Source: Salinivibrio proteolyticus
GTDB lineage: Bacteria; Pseudomonadota; Gammaproteobacteria; Enterobacterales; Vibrionaceae
DNA length: 39,579 bases
Direction of reading: 5' to 3'
NCBI RefSeq assembly: GCF_001996165.1
Contig: NZ_MUFP01000022.1
Span: 2,144 to 41,722, forward strand
Positions 1 to 6,847 of this stretch are shown here, in pieces. Both the position numbers and the translations under genes were made by a program. Each line of letters starts with the position of its first letter. The stretch's first letter is position 1. The notes under the pieces are model-generated. The model searched no databases. It saw nothing but the letters and a program-made list of their open reading frames with translations, and had not been told where the DNA came from.

Positions 1-504
1 CACTGCATAAATGGGGTGAGTTTGTAAGGGTAAGCTTTGCAAGCACTCAGGCTGGGTGTCGGTGAGCATGGTGATTGCCACATCAATCTCACCATTGATC
101 AGGGCTTGTTCAGTGCGCCGTCCACCGTATTCGACAATACTGAGCGCCACATTTGGGTAGCGTTGTCGGTACTCACGCAACACGTTGGCATACAGCGGCC
201 CTATCATCGGCGGCATCCCCAATCTAAGCTGCCCGCGCGCCAGTTGGTTGAGATCGTCGAGCTCGGTATTTAGCTGCTCGAACTCGGCAATAATGCTCTG
301 CGCACGCTGATACACCACCTCACCAGCATCGGTTAACCAAAATCGCCTTCCCTCTCGGTGCAACAACGGCTGACCCACATCTTGCTCAAGATTACGCACC
401 ATTTTACTGATTGTCGGTTGCGTCACATGCAACGACGCCGATGCGGCAGTAAAGCTCTGCTTTTCCACTAAGGCAATAAAATAGCGCAACGCACGAATAT
501 CCAT
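1..504 (-). CDS. LysR-family transcriptional regulator (3' end outside window)
   Basis: The first 168 codons of a LysR-type regulator are visible, starting at an ATG (504-502) and running off the left edge. The N-terminus, MDIRALRYFIALVEKQSFT, continues through AASASLHVTQPTISKMVRNLE, the canonical winged helix-turn-helix of the family. It is followed by a REGRRFWLTDAG wing and the start of the periplasmic-binding-like effector domain. It is divergent from a CidA/LrgA-LrgB pair, as CidR-type LysR regulators often are. I infer that it controls that pair and probably itself through the palindrome at 534-548. The effector is unknown; acetate or pyruvate overflow signals are known for CidR in Gram-positive bacteria, but nothing here shows it. 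Family assignment is secure; the target is inference. Confidence 0.93.
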   Translation of the reverse strand, partial: MDIRALRYFIALVEKQSFTAASASLHVTQPTISKMVRNLEQDVGQPLLHREGRRFWLTDAGEVVYQRAQSIIAEFEQLNTELDDLNQLARGQLRLGMPPMIGPLYANVLREYRQRYPNVALSIVEYGGRRTEQALINGEIDVAITMLTDTQPECLQSLPLQTHPIYAV

Positions 505-533
505 AAACGACCCTTAAAAGCTGTCTGTTAACC

Positions 534-548
534 ATGCCATTTTGGCAT
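534..548. promoter_or_regulatory. Palindromic LysR-type operator candidate
   Basis: ATGCCA-TTT-TGGCAT is a perfect 6-bp inverted repeat with a 3-nt centre. It fits the 15-bp T-N11-A form expected of LysR-type binding sites and lies about 30 bp upstream of the lysR start, in the divergent intergenic region. Binding by the neighbouring regulator is inferred. Confidence 0.55.
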
Positions 549-583
549 AGTTTAAATAAAAAAAAGTCACTTTATTCACTCTC

Positions 584-625
584 TGCCAAGACGTAAACTA
601 TGAGCAATCTCACAGATTCTTGGCA
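584..625. repeat. Spaced inverted repeat TGCCAAGA/TCTTGGCA before cidA
   Basis: TGCCAAGA (584-591) and TCTTGGCA (618-625) are exact reverse complements 26 bp apart, ending 8 bp before the cidA start. They share the TGCCA core with the palindrome at 534-548, so they may be further half-sites for the same regulator. They could also pair in the 5' leader and hide the cidA start, which has no clear Shine-Dalgarno sequence. Confidence 0.35.
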
Positions 626-633
626 CGCTTTCG

Positions 634-1065
634 ATGCAATTGATTAAAAACGCCTTACTTACCTTACTGCAAGTCTTTGTCTTAGCAGGCATTTGGTTCT
701 TGTCTGATTGGTTGGTCACAACCTGTGCTATTCCACTACCGGCCAACCTCACCGGTATGTTGCTGTTGTTAGGTGCATTAATGTTGAAAATTGTCCGTGC
801 CGATTGGTTACGTCGCGGGGCAGCGTGGCTGTTAGCGGAGATGTTGCTGTTTTTTGTGCCGGCGGTAGTGGCGGTGGTCAATTACCAAGATTTATTGCTG
901 CAAGAAGGCGGTAAGATCATGGTTGTACTGATTTTAAGTACCGCGATGGTGATTGCGTCAACCGCTTGGGTGGTCGATAAAGTGTATCGTTTTGAGGTTA
1001 AAATGGCGCGCCGCCGCAGTAATCATCATCACACGCATCATCCTGATCTAAAACCGGAGTGCTAA
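634..1065 (+). CDS. CidA/LrgA-family holin-like membrane protein
   Basis: A 143-residue, very hydrophobic protein with four predicted membrane helices, starting MQLIKNALLTLLQVFVLAG. The family pattern is present: a first helix, then PLPANLTGMLLLLGALML, a short charged RADWLRRGAAWLLAEM loop, and a FFVPAVVAVV helix. The C-terminus is cytoplasmic and rich in Arg and His (MARRRSNHHHTHH), which is a little unusual. CidA and LrgA proteins form holin-like oligomers linked to murein hydrolase control and to carbon overflow metabolism. The lrgB-like gene follows after 3 nt, so the two are certainly co-transcribed. No clear ribosome-binding site precedes the ATG. Whether it is a CidA or an LrgA orthologue cannot be told from sequence alone. 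Confidence 0.88.
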   Translation: MQLIKNALLTLLQVFVLAGIWFLSDWLVTTCAIPLPANLTGMLLLLGALMLKIVRADWLRRGAAWLLAEMLLFFVPAVVAVVNYQDLLLQEGGKIMVVLILSTAMVIASTAWVVDKVYRFEVKMARRRSNHHHTHHPDLKPEC

Positions 1066-1068
1066 GCC

Positions 1069-1779
1069 ATGATGTCTTTACCTGCTTGGCTTCACGCCTC
1101 GTTATTAAGCGTTACCTGCTTTTTGATGACCCTTGGCTTTTATTACATGAGCAAATGGCTGTATCGCCGTCATCCTTCAATTCTGGTAATGCCATTGCTG
1201 CTCGCGCCCTTGCTGATTGTGGCAGTGGTGGTTGGGTTTAATATCCCGTATCAAGACTACATGGCGCAATCGTACTGGCTGCTGTGGCTGCTGGGCCCAG
1301 CGACTGTGGCGTTTGCGATCCCCGTGTATGATAACCGCGCGCTCATCCGCCGCCATTGGTTGTCGCTATCGATAGGCGTCACAGTGTCTGTGCTGGTCGC
1401 CATTACCAGTACCGTGGTGCTAGCGCGGGTGTTTGAGCTGTCTGAGCTGCTGCAACGCAGTTTGGCGATGCGCTCAATCACCACCCCTTTTGCTGTAGAA
1501 GCCACCAAAGCAATTGGCGGGCAAAGCGATCTCACTGCGCTGTTTGTGGTTCTCACTGGGGTGATTGGCATGGCGATTGGTGAAAGTATTCTGACCGTGA
1601 TTGCGATTCGCTCGCGCTTAGGTCGCGGCGCAAGTTTAGGGGCGTCGGCACACGGAGCGGGCACCGCTAAAGCCTATCAGATAGGCCATGCCGAAGGGGT
1701 GGTGTCGAGTGTGGTAATGATGATTGCGGGCATGGTCACTGTGCTGCTTGCGCCTATATTGGGTCAGCTGCTTTGGTAG
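1069..1779 (+). CDS. LrgB/CidB-family membrane protein
   Basis: A 236-residue polytopic membrane protein, partner of the preceding CidA/LrgA-like gene, with GGAG at 1056-1059 upstream of the ATG. Family hallmarks are visible: FNIPYQDYM near residue 60, LLGPATVAFAIPVYDNR around 80-95, the RSITTPFAVE segment around 135, and the C-terminal ASAHGAGTAKAYQIGHAEG motif around 195. LrgB/CidB proteins act with LrgA/CidA in the inner membrane; plant and bacterial homologues have been linked to glycolate, glycerate or pyruvate export, so a small organic acid carrier role is also possible. An alternative ATG lies one codon downstream. Family assignment is strong; substrate is unknown. Confidence 0.92.
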   Translation: MMSLPAWLHASLLSVTCFLMTLGFYYMSKWLYRRHPSILVMPLLLAPLLIVAVVVGFNIPYQDYMAQSYWLLWLLGPATVAFAIPVYDNRALIRRHWLSLSIGVTVSVLVAITSTVVLARVFELSELLQRSLAMRSITTPFAVEATKAIGGQSDLTALFVVLTGVIGMAIGESILTVIAIRSRLGRGASLGASAHGAGTAKAYQIGHAEGVVSSVVMMIAGMVTVLLAPILGQLLW

Positions 1780-1899
1780 GTGATCGCTAAGGGCTTTTCT
1801 GCGCTACGTTATCTGTAACAACAGAAAAGTGGGAGTGGATGAAAGTTTCTGCTTGATGCGCAGGTCTTGATCCTCACCAACCCTAATAACGAGGCGATC

Positions 1900-3039
1900 A
1901 TGAAACAGCACAAATCAATGTGGCGAGTTATCGCGTTCACAGCGTTCAGTTTGCTATCGATAGCAAGTTATGCGGCGGTGAAAGACACTGCCACCACATC
2001 GCAAGGCTACCAAAAAGCGACCCTTGCTGGCGGCTGCTTTTGGTGTACAGAATCTGATCTTGAAAAGCTCAACGGCGTGATTGATGTGGTGTCTGGCTAC
2101 TCAGGCGGTGAGCTTGAAAATCCCACCTATAAAGAGGTCTCGTCCGGCACCAGTGGCCACATTGAGGTGATTGATGTCACCTATGACCCTAACGTCGTGG
2201 ATTACGAACAGGTGCTCGATCAGTTTTTCCGTCATATCGACCCCACCGATGACCAAGGCTCGTTCGTTGACCGTGGCCCGCAATATCGTCCCGCGATCTT
2301 TTATCGCTCTGAAACACAAAAGCAAATTGCCGCGGATTTTATGGCGGAAATTGAAGCGTTAGGCGTGTTCAAAAAGCCGCTGAAAACCGAGCTGATCCCG
2401 TTCGAGAAATTCTGGCCAGCAGAAAGCTATCATCAGGATTACTACAAAAACCACAGCATTCGCTATAGCTACTACCGCTATGCCTCAGGGCGTGACCAGT
2501 ATCTGGACGAGATTTTTGGTGACGATCGCAAAGACAACCCCGTCACCTTGCGTGAGATGATTGATGGGCAAAAAGCGGAAGAGATGACAGCAACGAACAC
2601 CCGCTACTCGCGCCCCTCGGATGAGAAAATCCGCGCGATGTTGTCAGACATTGAATACGAAGTCACGCAAGAAGACGGTACCGAACCCGCATTCCGCAAT
2701 CGATATTGGGACAACAAGCAAGCGGGGATTTATGTGGATATCGTTTCGGGCGAGCCGCTGTTCTCCTCCACTCATAAGTACAAATCCGGTACCGGCTGGC
2801 CGAGCTTCACACAGCCCATTAATGAGCAGTATGTGGTTACCAAGCCGGATAACTCCCTGTTCTACACGCGCACCGAGGTCCGCAGCAAGGTCGCCGATTC
2901 GCACCTTGGCCATGTGTTTGAGGATGGTCCCGCCCCCACCGGCTTGCGCTATTGCATGAACTCAGCCGCGATGCGCTTTGTGCCGGTCGATAAAATGGCC
3001 GAGGCGGGTTATGAGGATTATCTTTATCTGTTTGAATAA
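1900..3039 (+). CDS. msrAB: Exported bifunctional methionine sulfoxide reductase MsrA-MsrB
   Basis: A 379-residue fusion that reduces S- and R-methionine sulfoxide in proteins. The ATG at 1900 is chosen because GAGG precedes it and it opens a clean signal peptide ([19 protein letters not shown]..., likely cleaved near SYA/AV at residues 24-25); an in-frame ATG at 1867 lacks this. The MsrA domain (about 37-205) carries GCFWCTE with Cys46 as nucleophile and Cys49 close by. The MsrB domain (about 235-375) carries SGTGWPSF and [11 protein letters not shown], with catalytic Cys352. The MsrB domain has no CxxC zinc motifs, as in PilB-type fusions, and Thr occupies the position of the usual resolving Cys in GCGWPSF, so it has one Cys only. 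There is no N-terminal thioredoxin domain, so an external periplasmic reductant is needed. Confidence 0.93.
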   Translation: MKQHKSMWRVIAFTAFSLLSIASYAAVKDTATTSQGYQKATLAGGCFWCTESDLEKLNGVIDVVSGYSGGELENPTYKEVSSGTSGHIEVIDVTYDPNVVDYEQVLDQFFRHIDPTDDQGSFVDRGPQYRPAIFYRSETQKQIAADFMAEIEALGVFKKPLKTELIPFEKFWPAESYHQDYYKNHSIRYSYYRYASGRDQYLDEIFGDDRKDNPVTLREMIDGQKAEEMTATNTRYSRPSDEKIRAMLSDIEYEVTQEDGTEPAFRNRYWDNKQAGIYVDIVSGEPLFSSTHKYKSGTGWPSFTQPINEQYVVTKPDNSLFYTRTEVRSKVADSHLGHVFEDGPAPTGLRYCMNSAAMRFVPVDKMAEAGYEDYLYLFE

Positions 3040-3070
3040 CGCAACCAGTGCGTGATTGGCTTGTAAACCT

Positions 3071-3099
3071 GCGGTAGAGTAAAGCTCTACCGCTTTTTT
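3071..3099 (+). terminator. Intrinsic terminator after msrAB
   Basis: GCGGTAGAG (3071-3079), a 5-nt loop and CTCTACCGC (3085-3093) form a perfect 9-bp stem followed by six T. It separates msrAB from pcp, which starts only 15 nt later. Confidence 0.9.
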
Positions 3100-3113
3100 A
3101 CGCGAGGCATTGG

Positions 3114-3758
3114 ATGCACACGATATTGATCACTGGATTTGAACCGTTCGGCGGCGAGAGTGACAACCCGTCTTGGCAAGTGGCAAAAGCATTAGAAGGC
3201 TGGCAGCCTAATGAGGAGTGCATCGTTAAAGCTGTGCGCCTGCCCTGCACCTTTGATGAAAGCTTACCAACGTTACACAGCGCGCTAGAATCGCTCAGTC
3301 CGGTGATGGTGATTGCTCTTGGCCAAGCCGGTGGTCGCGCTGAGATAAGCTTGGAGAAGGTAGCGATCAATTATCAGGACGCGCCTATTCCCGACAACGC
3401 CGGTAAGCAGCCGCATGGTACGCCGGTGGTGTCATCTGGGCCCAATGCCTATTTCTCTACCTTGCCGCTCAACCGTTTAGTGAACGCATTAAACGAAGCG
3501 CATCATCCAGCCAGTGTTTCTTACACCGCGGGCACCTTTGTGTGTAATCACGTGTTCTATGGCTTGATGCATGCGCTGGCTCATCACACCGAGGTACGCG
3601 CCGGCTTTATTCATATTCCCTACAGCCCAGCACAAGCGTGCAAACACCGCGCCCCGAGCATGCCGGTAAGTGATGTGATGGCAGCGATGAAGATAGCCAT
3701 CGAGTTGAGTTTATTGGATGATGATGTCACCGCCGTGTGTGAAGGCATGTTGCACTAA
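3114..3758 (+). CDS. pcp: Pyrrolidone-carboxylate peptidase (pyroglutamyl peptidase I)
   Basis: A 214-residue cytoplasmic cysteine peptidase (family C15) that removes N-terminal pyroglutamate from peptides. The N-terminus ILITGFEPFGGESDNPSW is the family signature. The catalytic triad is visible at the expected places: Glu81 in SLEKVAINYQDA, Cys144 in GTFVCNHVFYG and His167 in FIHIPYSP. Length matches the usual 205-220 residues. It begins directly after the msrAB terminator, so it probably has its own weak promoter overlapping that region. The role would be peptide salvage. Confidence is high for family and activity. Confidence 0.96.
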   Translation: MHTILITGFEPFGGESDNPSWQVAKALEGWQPNEECIVKAVRLPCTFDESLPTLHSALESLSPVMVIALGQAGGRAEISLEKVAINYQDAPIPDNAGKQPHGTPVVSSGPNAYFSTLPLNRLVNALNEAHHPASVSYTAGTFVCNHVFYGLMHALAHHTEVRAGFIHIPYSPAQACKHRAPSMPVSDVMAAMKIAIELSLLDDDVTAVCEGMLH

Positions 3759-3851
3759 CGCGCAGTAGATGGCGCTCAGACGATGACGCTCCAACAATGG
3801 CGCTTAGTAGGTGGAGCACAGTGGCGGTTACCGTGCTCCTAACCCAGTCAC

Positions 3852-4583
3852 TTAAAACAGCCACTCAGTGACGAGATCGTTGTCAGTTAGCACGCTATCG
3901 AGAAAGGCAAACAAGTGCGCATTCATCGGTGCCGTATCAAAGGCGCGAATGGAGGCAGGGTCTTGAATAAAGCGCTTGTTAGCGGCCTCACCCTCTGGAT
4001 AGGCGGCGTGCAGTAAGCCTTCAACCGCCAGCGGCGTCAATTCAAGATGACATTGAAAGCCATACACCCGTGGTCCGTACTTCACGATCTGTCGCGGACA
4101 GCCTTCGCTGCTTGCCAATACACGACTATTTGGTGTCAGCCCCGGCATATCATTGTGCCAATGACCCACAATTTCTTGCGGCGCGAAGTGTGGAATGTGC
4201 TCGTCGATATGGCCATCTTCGCTTAACTGGATGGGGAAGTAGCCAATCTCGGGCTCAGGACTTTTCTGATACGGTGCGCCCAAGGCTTCACCAATAAGTT
4301 GCGCCCCAAGGCAAATGCCTAATACCGCACTGCCTTGTTCGATACACTGCTTAATCAGCGCTTGCTCGCGCTGGCTATCAAAATGCGGGCATTCAGATTG
4401 TGGCGTATCTGGACTTTGCGGCCCGCCGAGTACCACCAGCAGATCAATGCCTTCACCACTTTCTGGCAACGGCTCGCCCCGATACAAATGACTGGTGGTC
4501 ACATGATAGGCACGCTCGTCACACCAATCTAAAATGGCACCTGGGCCTTCAAACGCCTCGTGAATAACAAGATGGACGCGCAT
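3852..4583 (-). CDS. Class I glutamine amidotransferase (GMP synthase-like)
   Basis: A 243-residue stand-alone class I glutamine amidotransferase. The nucleophile elbow is GICLGAQLIGEALG (Cys91), and the His/Glu pair is in YGFQCHLELT (His179, Glu181), so the glutaminase triad is intact. An early VVLGGPQSP turn also fits the fold. No synthetase partner domain is present, as in the YfeJ-like proteins often annotated as GMP synthase-like. The substrate receiving ammonia is unknown; members of the wider family hydrolyse gamma-glutamyl compounds. It lies 65 nt downstream of a lipoate ligase-like gene on the same strand and may be co-transcribed. A GC-rich inverted repeat at 3813-3839 lies just beyond its stop codon. 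Confidence 0.9.
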   Translation of the reverse strand: MRVHLVIHEAFEGPGAILDWCDERAYHVTTSHLYRGEPLPESGEGIDLLVVLGGPQSPDTPQSECPHFDSQREQALIKQCIEQGSAVLGICLGAQLIGEALGAPYQKSPEPEIGYFPIQLSEDGHIDEHIPHFAPQEIVGHWHNDMPGLTPNSRVLASSEGCPRQIVKYGPRVYGFQCHLELTPLAVEGLLHAAYPEGEAANKRFIQDPASIRAFDTAPMNAHLFAFLDSVLTDNDLVTEWLF

Positions 4584-4648
4584 TCCTCACTCCTTGGGAT
4601 TTGTTTTACGCATGATTGTGCTAAAGCATACTATATTGAGCGTCGGCC

Positions 4649-5386
4649 TCAAGCCTTGCCCACCACGAGTGGCGGCCTTGCTATAAACGCTTGAGTTAGC
4701 AACTGAAACAGCTGTTCGGTTGCCGGCAGTTCATCTAGGTGCGCGGCTAATGGAGTATGCACCTTAGCCTCAATGCGATCAGGGTGACCACAAAGCTGAT
4801 TACACAGCGATACAGGGGCAACAATATGTTGGCAATCCGCATCAATCAGCAGACACGCTTGCGCCAGCATTACGGTTTGTTTGGCTGAGCCTGCTCCCGT
4901 GCCTAAATGCAGAATACGCTGGGCGGTTCCCACCACTTTTTTGCCGGAAATATTGAGGTTGTAGTCACCATCACAATACGAACCGGGCGTGTCGCCTACC
5001 GTCGTTGCAATGCCTAACTGATGGAAAAAAGACTGTAAAATCGTGCAAAAATACTGGTAAGCCGTCTGGATATGATAAGGCGTGTTAGCGGGCCACACCG
5101 TCAGATAAGACACGTTAATCACCCCTGGCAATTGCGGCACCGGTGCCCCGCCTGTTCGGCGGCTCTGCACGTGCCAACCTAACGCTGATAGAGCGCGGCG
5201 CAACTCAGGCGTTTGTGGCCATTTTTGGCCCGCCGGCAGTACCAAGGTTTGCGCATCTGGCTGCCAAAGCAGTAATGCCTCGTTGAGTTCGCCCTGCTCT
5301 ACTCGTTGGATCAGCGCCTGCTCTTTCTCAAATGCAGACGCCACCGACAGCGAGGGATAACGCAAAATCGTTTTTTGAGTCGCCAT
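4649..5386 (-). CDS. Lipoate-protein ligase A-like protein
   Basis: A 245-residue protein of the biotin/lipoate ligase (BPL_LplA_LipB) fold. Visible landmarks are SRRTGGAPVPQLPGVINVSY (about residues 75-94), equivalent to the RRxGGG substrate loop of LplA, and GDYNLNISGKKVVGTAQR (139-157), whose Lys150 aligns with the conserved lysine that positions the lipoyl-AMP carbonyl. The third Gly of the RRTGGG loop is replaced by Ala. Family members attach lipoate, octanoate or related acids to E2 and GcvH domains, and some are amidotransferases, so the exact reaction is open. It sits between cytochrome b562 (37 nt upstream) and the amidotransferase, all on the minus strand. Confidence 0.85.
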   Translation of the reverse strand: MATQKTILRYPSLSVASAFEKEQALIQRVEQGELNEALLLWQPDAQTLVLPAGQKWPQTPELRRALSALGWHVQSRRTGGAPVPQLPGVINVSYLTVWPANTPYHIQTAYQYFCTILQSFFHQLGIATTVGDTPGSYCDGDYNLNISGKKVVGTAQRILHLGTGAGSAKQTVMLAQACLLIDADCQHIVAPVSLCNQLCGHPDRIEAKVHTPLAAHLDELPATEQLFQLLTQAFIARPPLVVGKA

Positions 5387-5423
5387 CGTGCACTCGCTAT
5401 CGTCACGTTAACTGATTGCGCGA

Positions 5424-5807
5424 TTAACCGAACAAACGCTGCCAAATGCTTGGGTTGCGTTTATCGTGGTACTCTTCACGCAAGGCATCAATTTGGCGCA
5501 AACCTTGTTGGGCCTTATCGAGGTCACCTTCGCTCAGCGCGGCATCAATTTCCTCTACTGTCACCGCCAGCTTATCGAACCCTTCCATGAAGGTCTCTGC
5601 TTTTTCCGGTGGATAGCTACCCGCTTTAGCTTGCGCGATCAGGGTTTCTAATTTCGCAACCGGGGCTTGCATGGCTTCGATACTTTGTGCGCTCGCCGCC
5701 TCTTTAAAGGTCATTTTCATTTCTTTCATGATCGGCTTGAGCTCAGAGGCCGAGACGTTCAACGACAGCAGCACCGCCATCGCGCCCGTGAGTATGACTT
5801 TCTTCAT
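5424..5807 (-). CDS. Cytochrome b562 family periplasmic protein
   Basis: A 127-residue exported four-helix bundle. The signal peptide (MKKVILTGAMAVLLSLNVSA) is followed by SELKPIMKEMKMTF, placing a Met at mature position 7, the axial haem ligand position of E. coli cytochrome b562. The other ligand is His114 in LREEYHDKRN near the C-terminus, matching the family's TRNAYHQKYR ending. The middle has FMEGFDKLAVTVEEIDAAL, the typical third-helix region. The mature protein is near 107 residues, as in the family. Haem binding is expected from both ligands; the electron partner is unknown. It diverges from the Fur-boxed siderophore-interacting gene. Confidence 0.88.
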   Translation of the reverse strand: MKKVILTGAMAVLLSLNVSASELKPIMKEMKMTFKEAASAQSIEAMQAPVAKLETLIAQAKAGSYPPEKAETFMEGFDKLAVTVEEIDAALSEGDLDKAQQGLRQIDALREEYHDKRNPSIWQRLFG

Positions 5808-5948
5808 TTTTGCTCCATGTGATTGTTTTTTAGTAATAATAATGCGTCTCTATCTTACTCACTTCTCGGAGTATTGCCTAGCGTAGAAGCGTAAAACAAT
5901 GTAAAGCACTTACACATCCCGCATCCGAATGGTATGATTAATTGTAAA

Positions 5949-5963
5949 TGATAATGATTTTAA
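5949..5963. promoter_or_regulatory. Fur box
   Basis: TGATAATGATTTTAA matches the 7-1-7 Fur consensus TGATAAT-N-ATTATCA at 12 of 14 defined positions, and AATGATAATGATTTT contains overlapping hexamers. It ends 11 bp before the siderophore-interacting protein start, where bound Fur-Fe would block initiation. Iron repression of that gene is inferred. Confidence 0.85.
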
Positions 5964-5973
5964 GTTAGATAAT

Positions 5974-6741
5974 ATGAAACAGCCGAACTATCACCTCACT
6001 CACGTTATTGATACCCAAACCGTCACACCCAATATGCAACGCTTAACCTTACAAAGCGACGCTTTCGCGGACTTCCCAACGGAGTGTGAAGGCGGCTATA
6101 TCAAGTTGCTATTTGATAAAGCGGGAAGCACAGATCTGAGCGGATTAGCAGAGGGCGAGCGCCCTGTGATGCGTACCTACACCATTCGCCGTTTTATGCC
6201 TGACCAGCAGCAAATTGAAGTGGATATGGTTCGCCATCAAATCGAGCAAGCCGATTGTGGCTTTGCCGCGCGTTGGGCACTGAATGCCCAAGTAGGTGAT
6301 ACCATTAATATTGCCGGCCCAGGAACGATTGCGCCAATTAATCGCGACGCGGATTGGTTCTTTATGGCGGCCGACATGACTGCATTACCCGCGCTATCAG
6401 CCAAGATCAAAACCTTGCCTCGCGATGCCAAAGGTTATGCGGTGGTTCAGCTCGATGCCGAGGAAGATGCCCAACCACTCGACGCTCCCGCTGGCATGGA
6501 GATTATTTGGCTAACCACACCGACATTGGCCGAAACGGTAAAAGCACAGCCTTGGTTAGCGGGGCAAGTGTCCGTGTGGTGTGCCTGTGAATTTGAAAGT
6601 ATGCGCGCACTGCGCCAATATTTCCGCAATGACCGTGATGTTGAGCGTGAGTTTATCTACATCAGCAGCTATTGGAAAAATGGCGTGACCGAAGAAGGCC
6701 ACAAAGTGATCAAGCGTGAAGATGCGGAGAACAATCAGTAA
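5974..6741 (+). CDS. Siderophore-interacting protein (FAD-dependent ferric-siderophore reductase, ViuB/SIP family)
   Basis: A 255-residue cytoplasmic flavoprotein of the SIP family, which strips iron from imported ferric siderophores by reduction. The FAD-binding barrel contains RPVMRTYTIRRF (about residues 62-74), the classic RxYT/S FAD motif. The C-terminal SIP domain has WFFMAADMTALPALSAKI (about 128-145) and ends near the YISSYWKNGVTEEGH segment, which is well conserved in ViuB/YqjH proteins. Length is normal. A Fur box at 5949-5963 overlaps the promoter zone, so expression should rise under iron limitation. No siderophore receptor or transporter gene is next to it, so it probably serves siderophores imported elsewhere in the genome. 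Confidence 0.93.
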   Translation: MKQPNYHLTHVIDTQTVTPNMQRLTLQSDAFADFPTECEGGYIKLLFDKAGSTDLSGLAEGERPVMRTYTIRRFMPDQQQIEVDMVRHQIEQADCGFAARWALNAQVGDTINIAGPGTIAPINRDADWFFMAADMTALPALSAKIKTLPRDAKGYAVVQLDAEEDAQPLDAPAGMEIIWLTTPTLAETVKAQPWLAGQVSVWCACEFESMRALRQYFRNDRDVEREFIYISSYWKNGVTEEGHKVIKREDAENNQ

Positions 6742-6794
6742 ACCTGACCACTTTTTACCTGCAGTGAGCGTGCTTATCGCGTCTCTACCCGTAT

Positions 6795-6822
6795 AAAAAA
6801 GCGCCGATAACGGCGCTTTTTT
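6795..6822. terminator. Bidirectional intrinsic terminator
   Basis: AAAAAAGCGCCG-ATAA-CGGCGCTTTTTT is a 12-bp symmetric stem with A/T tracts on both sides. It lies between two convergent genes and can stop transcription in either direction. Confidence 0.95.
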
Positions 6823-6847
6823 CGATCTTCAACGTTTAGTCGTCAAC

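Noticed and set aside
1867..1899. Upstream ATG for msrAB
   Set aside because: It lacks a ribosome-binding site and would place eleven polar residues before the signal peptide; the ATG at 1900 has GAGG.
3813..3839. Inverted repeat GGAGCAC/GTGCTCC as terminator of the amidotransferase or pcp gene
   Set aside because: No T-run follows on either strand and the loop is long (13 nt), so a terminator cannot be supported.
6237..6431. Antisense frame inside the siderophore-interacting gene, and many similar frames elsewhere
   Set aside because: Such frames lie wholly within well-supported genes on the other strand or frame, lack ribosome-binding sites and resemble no protein family.
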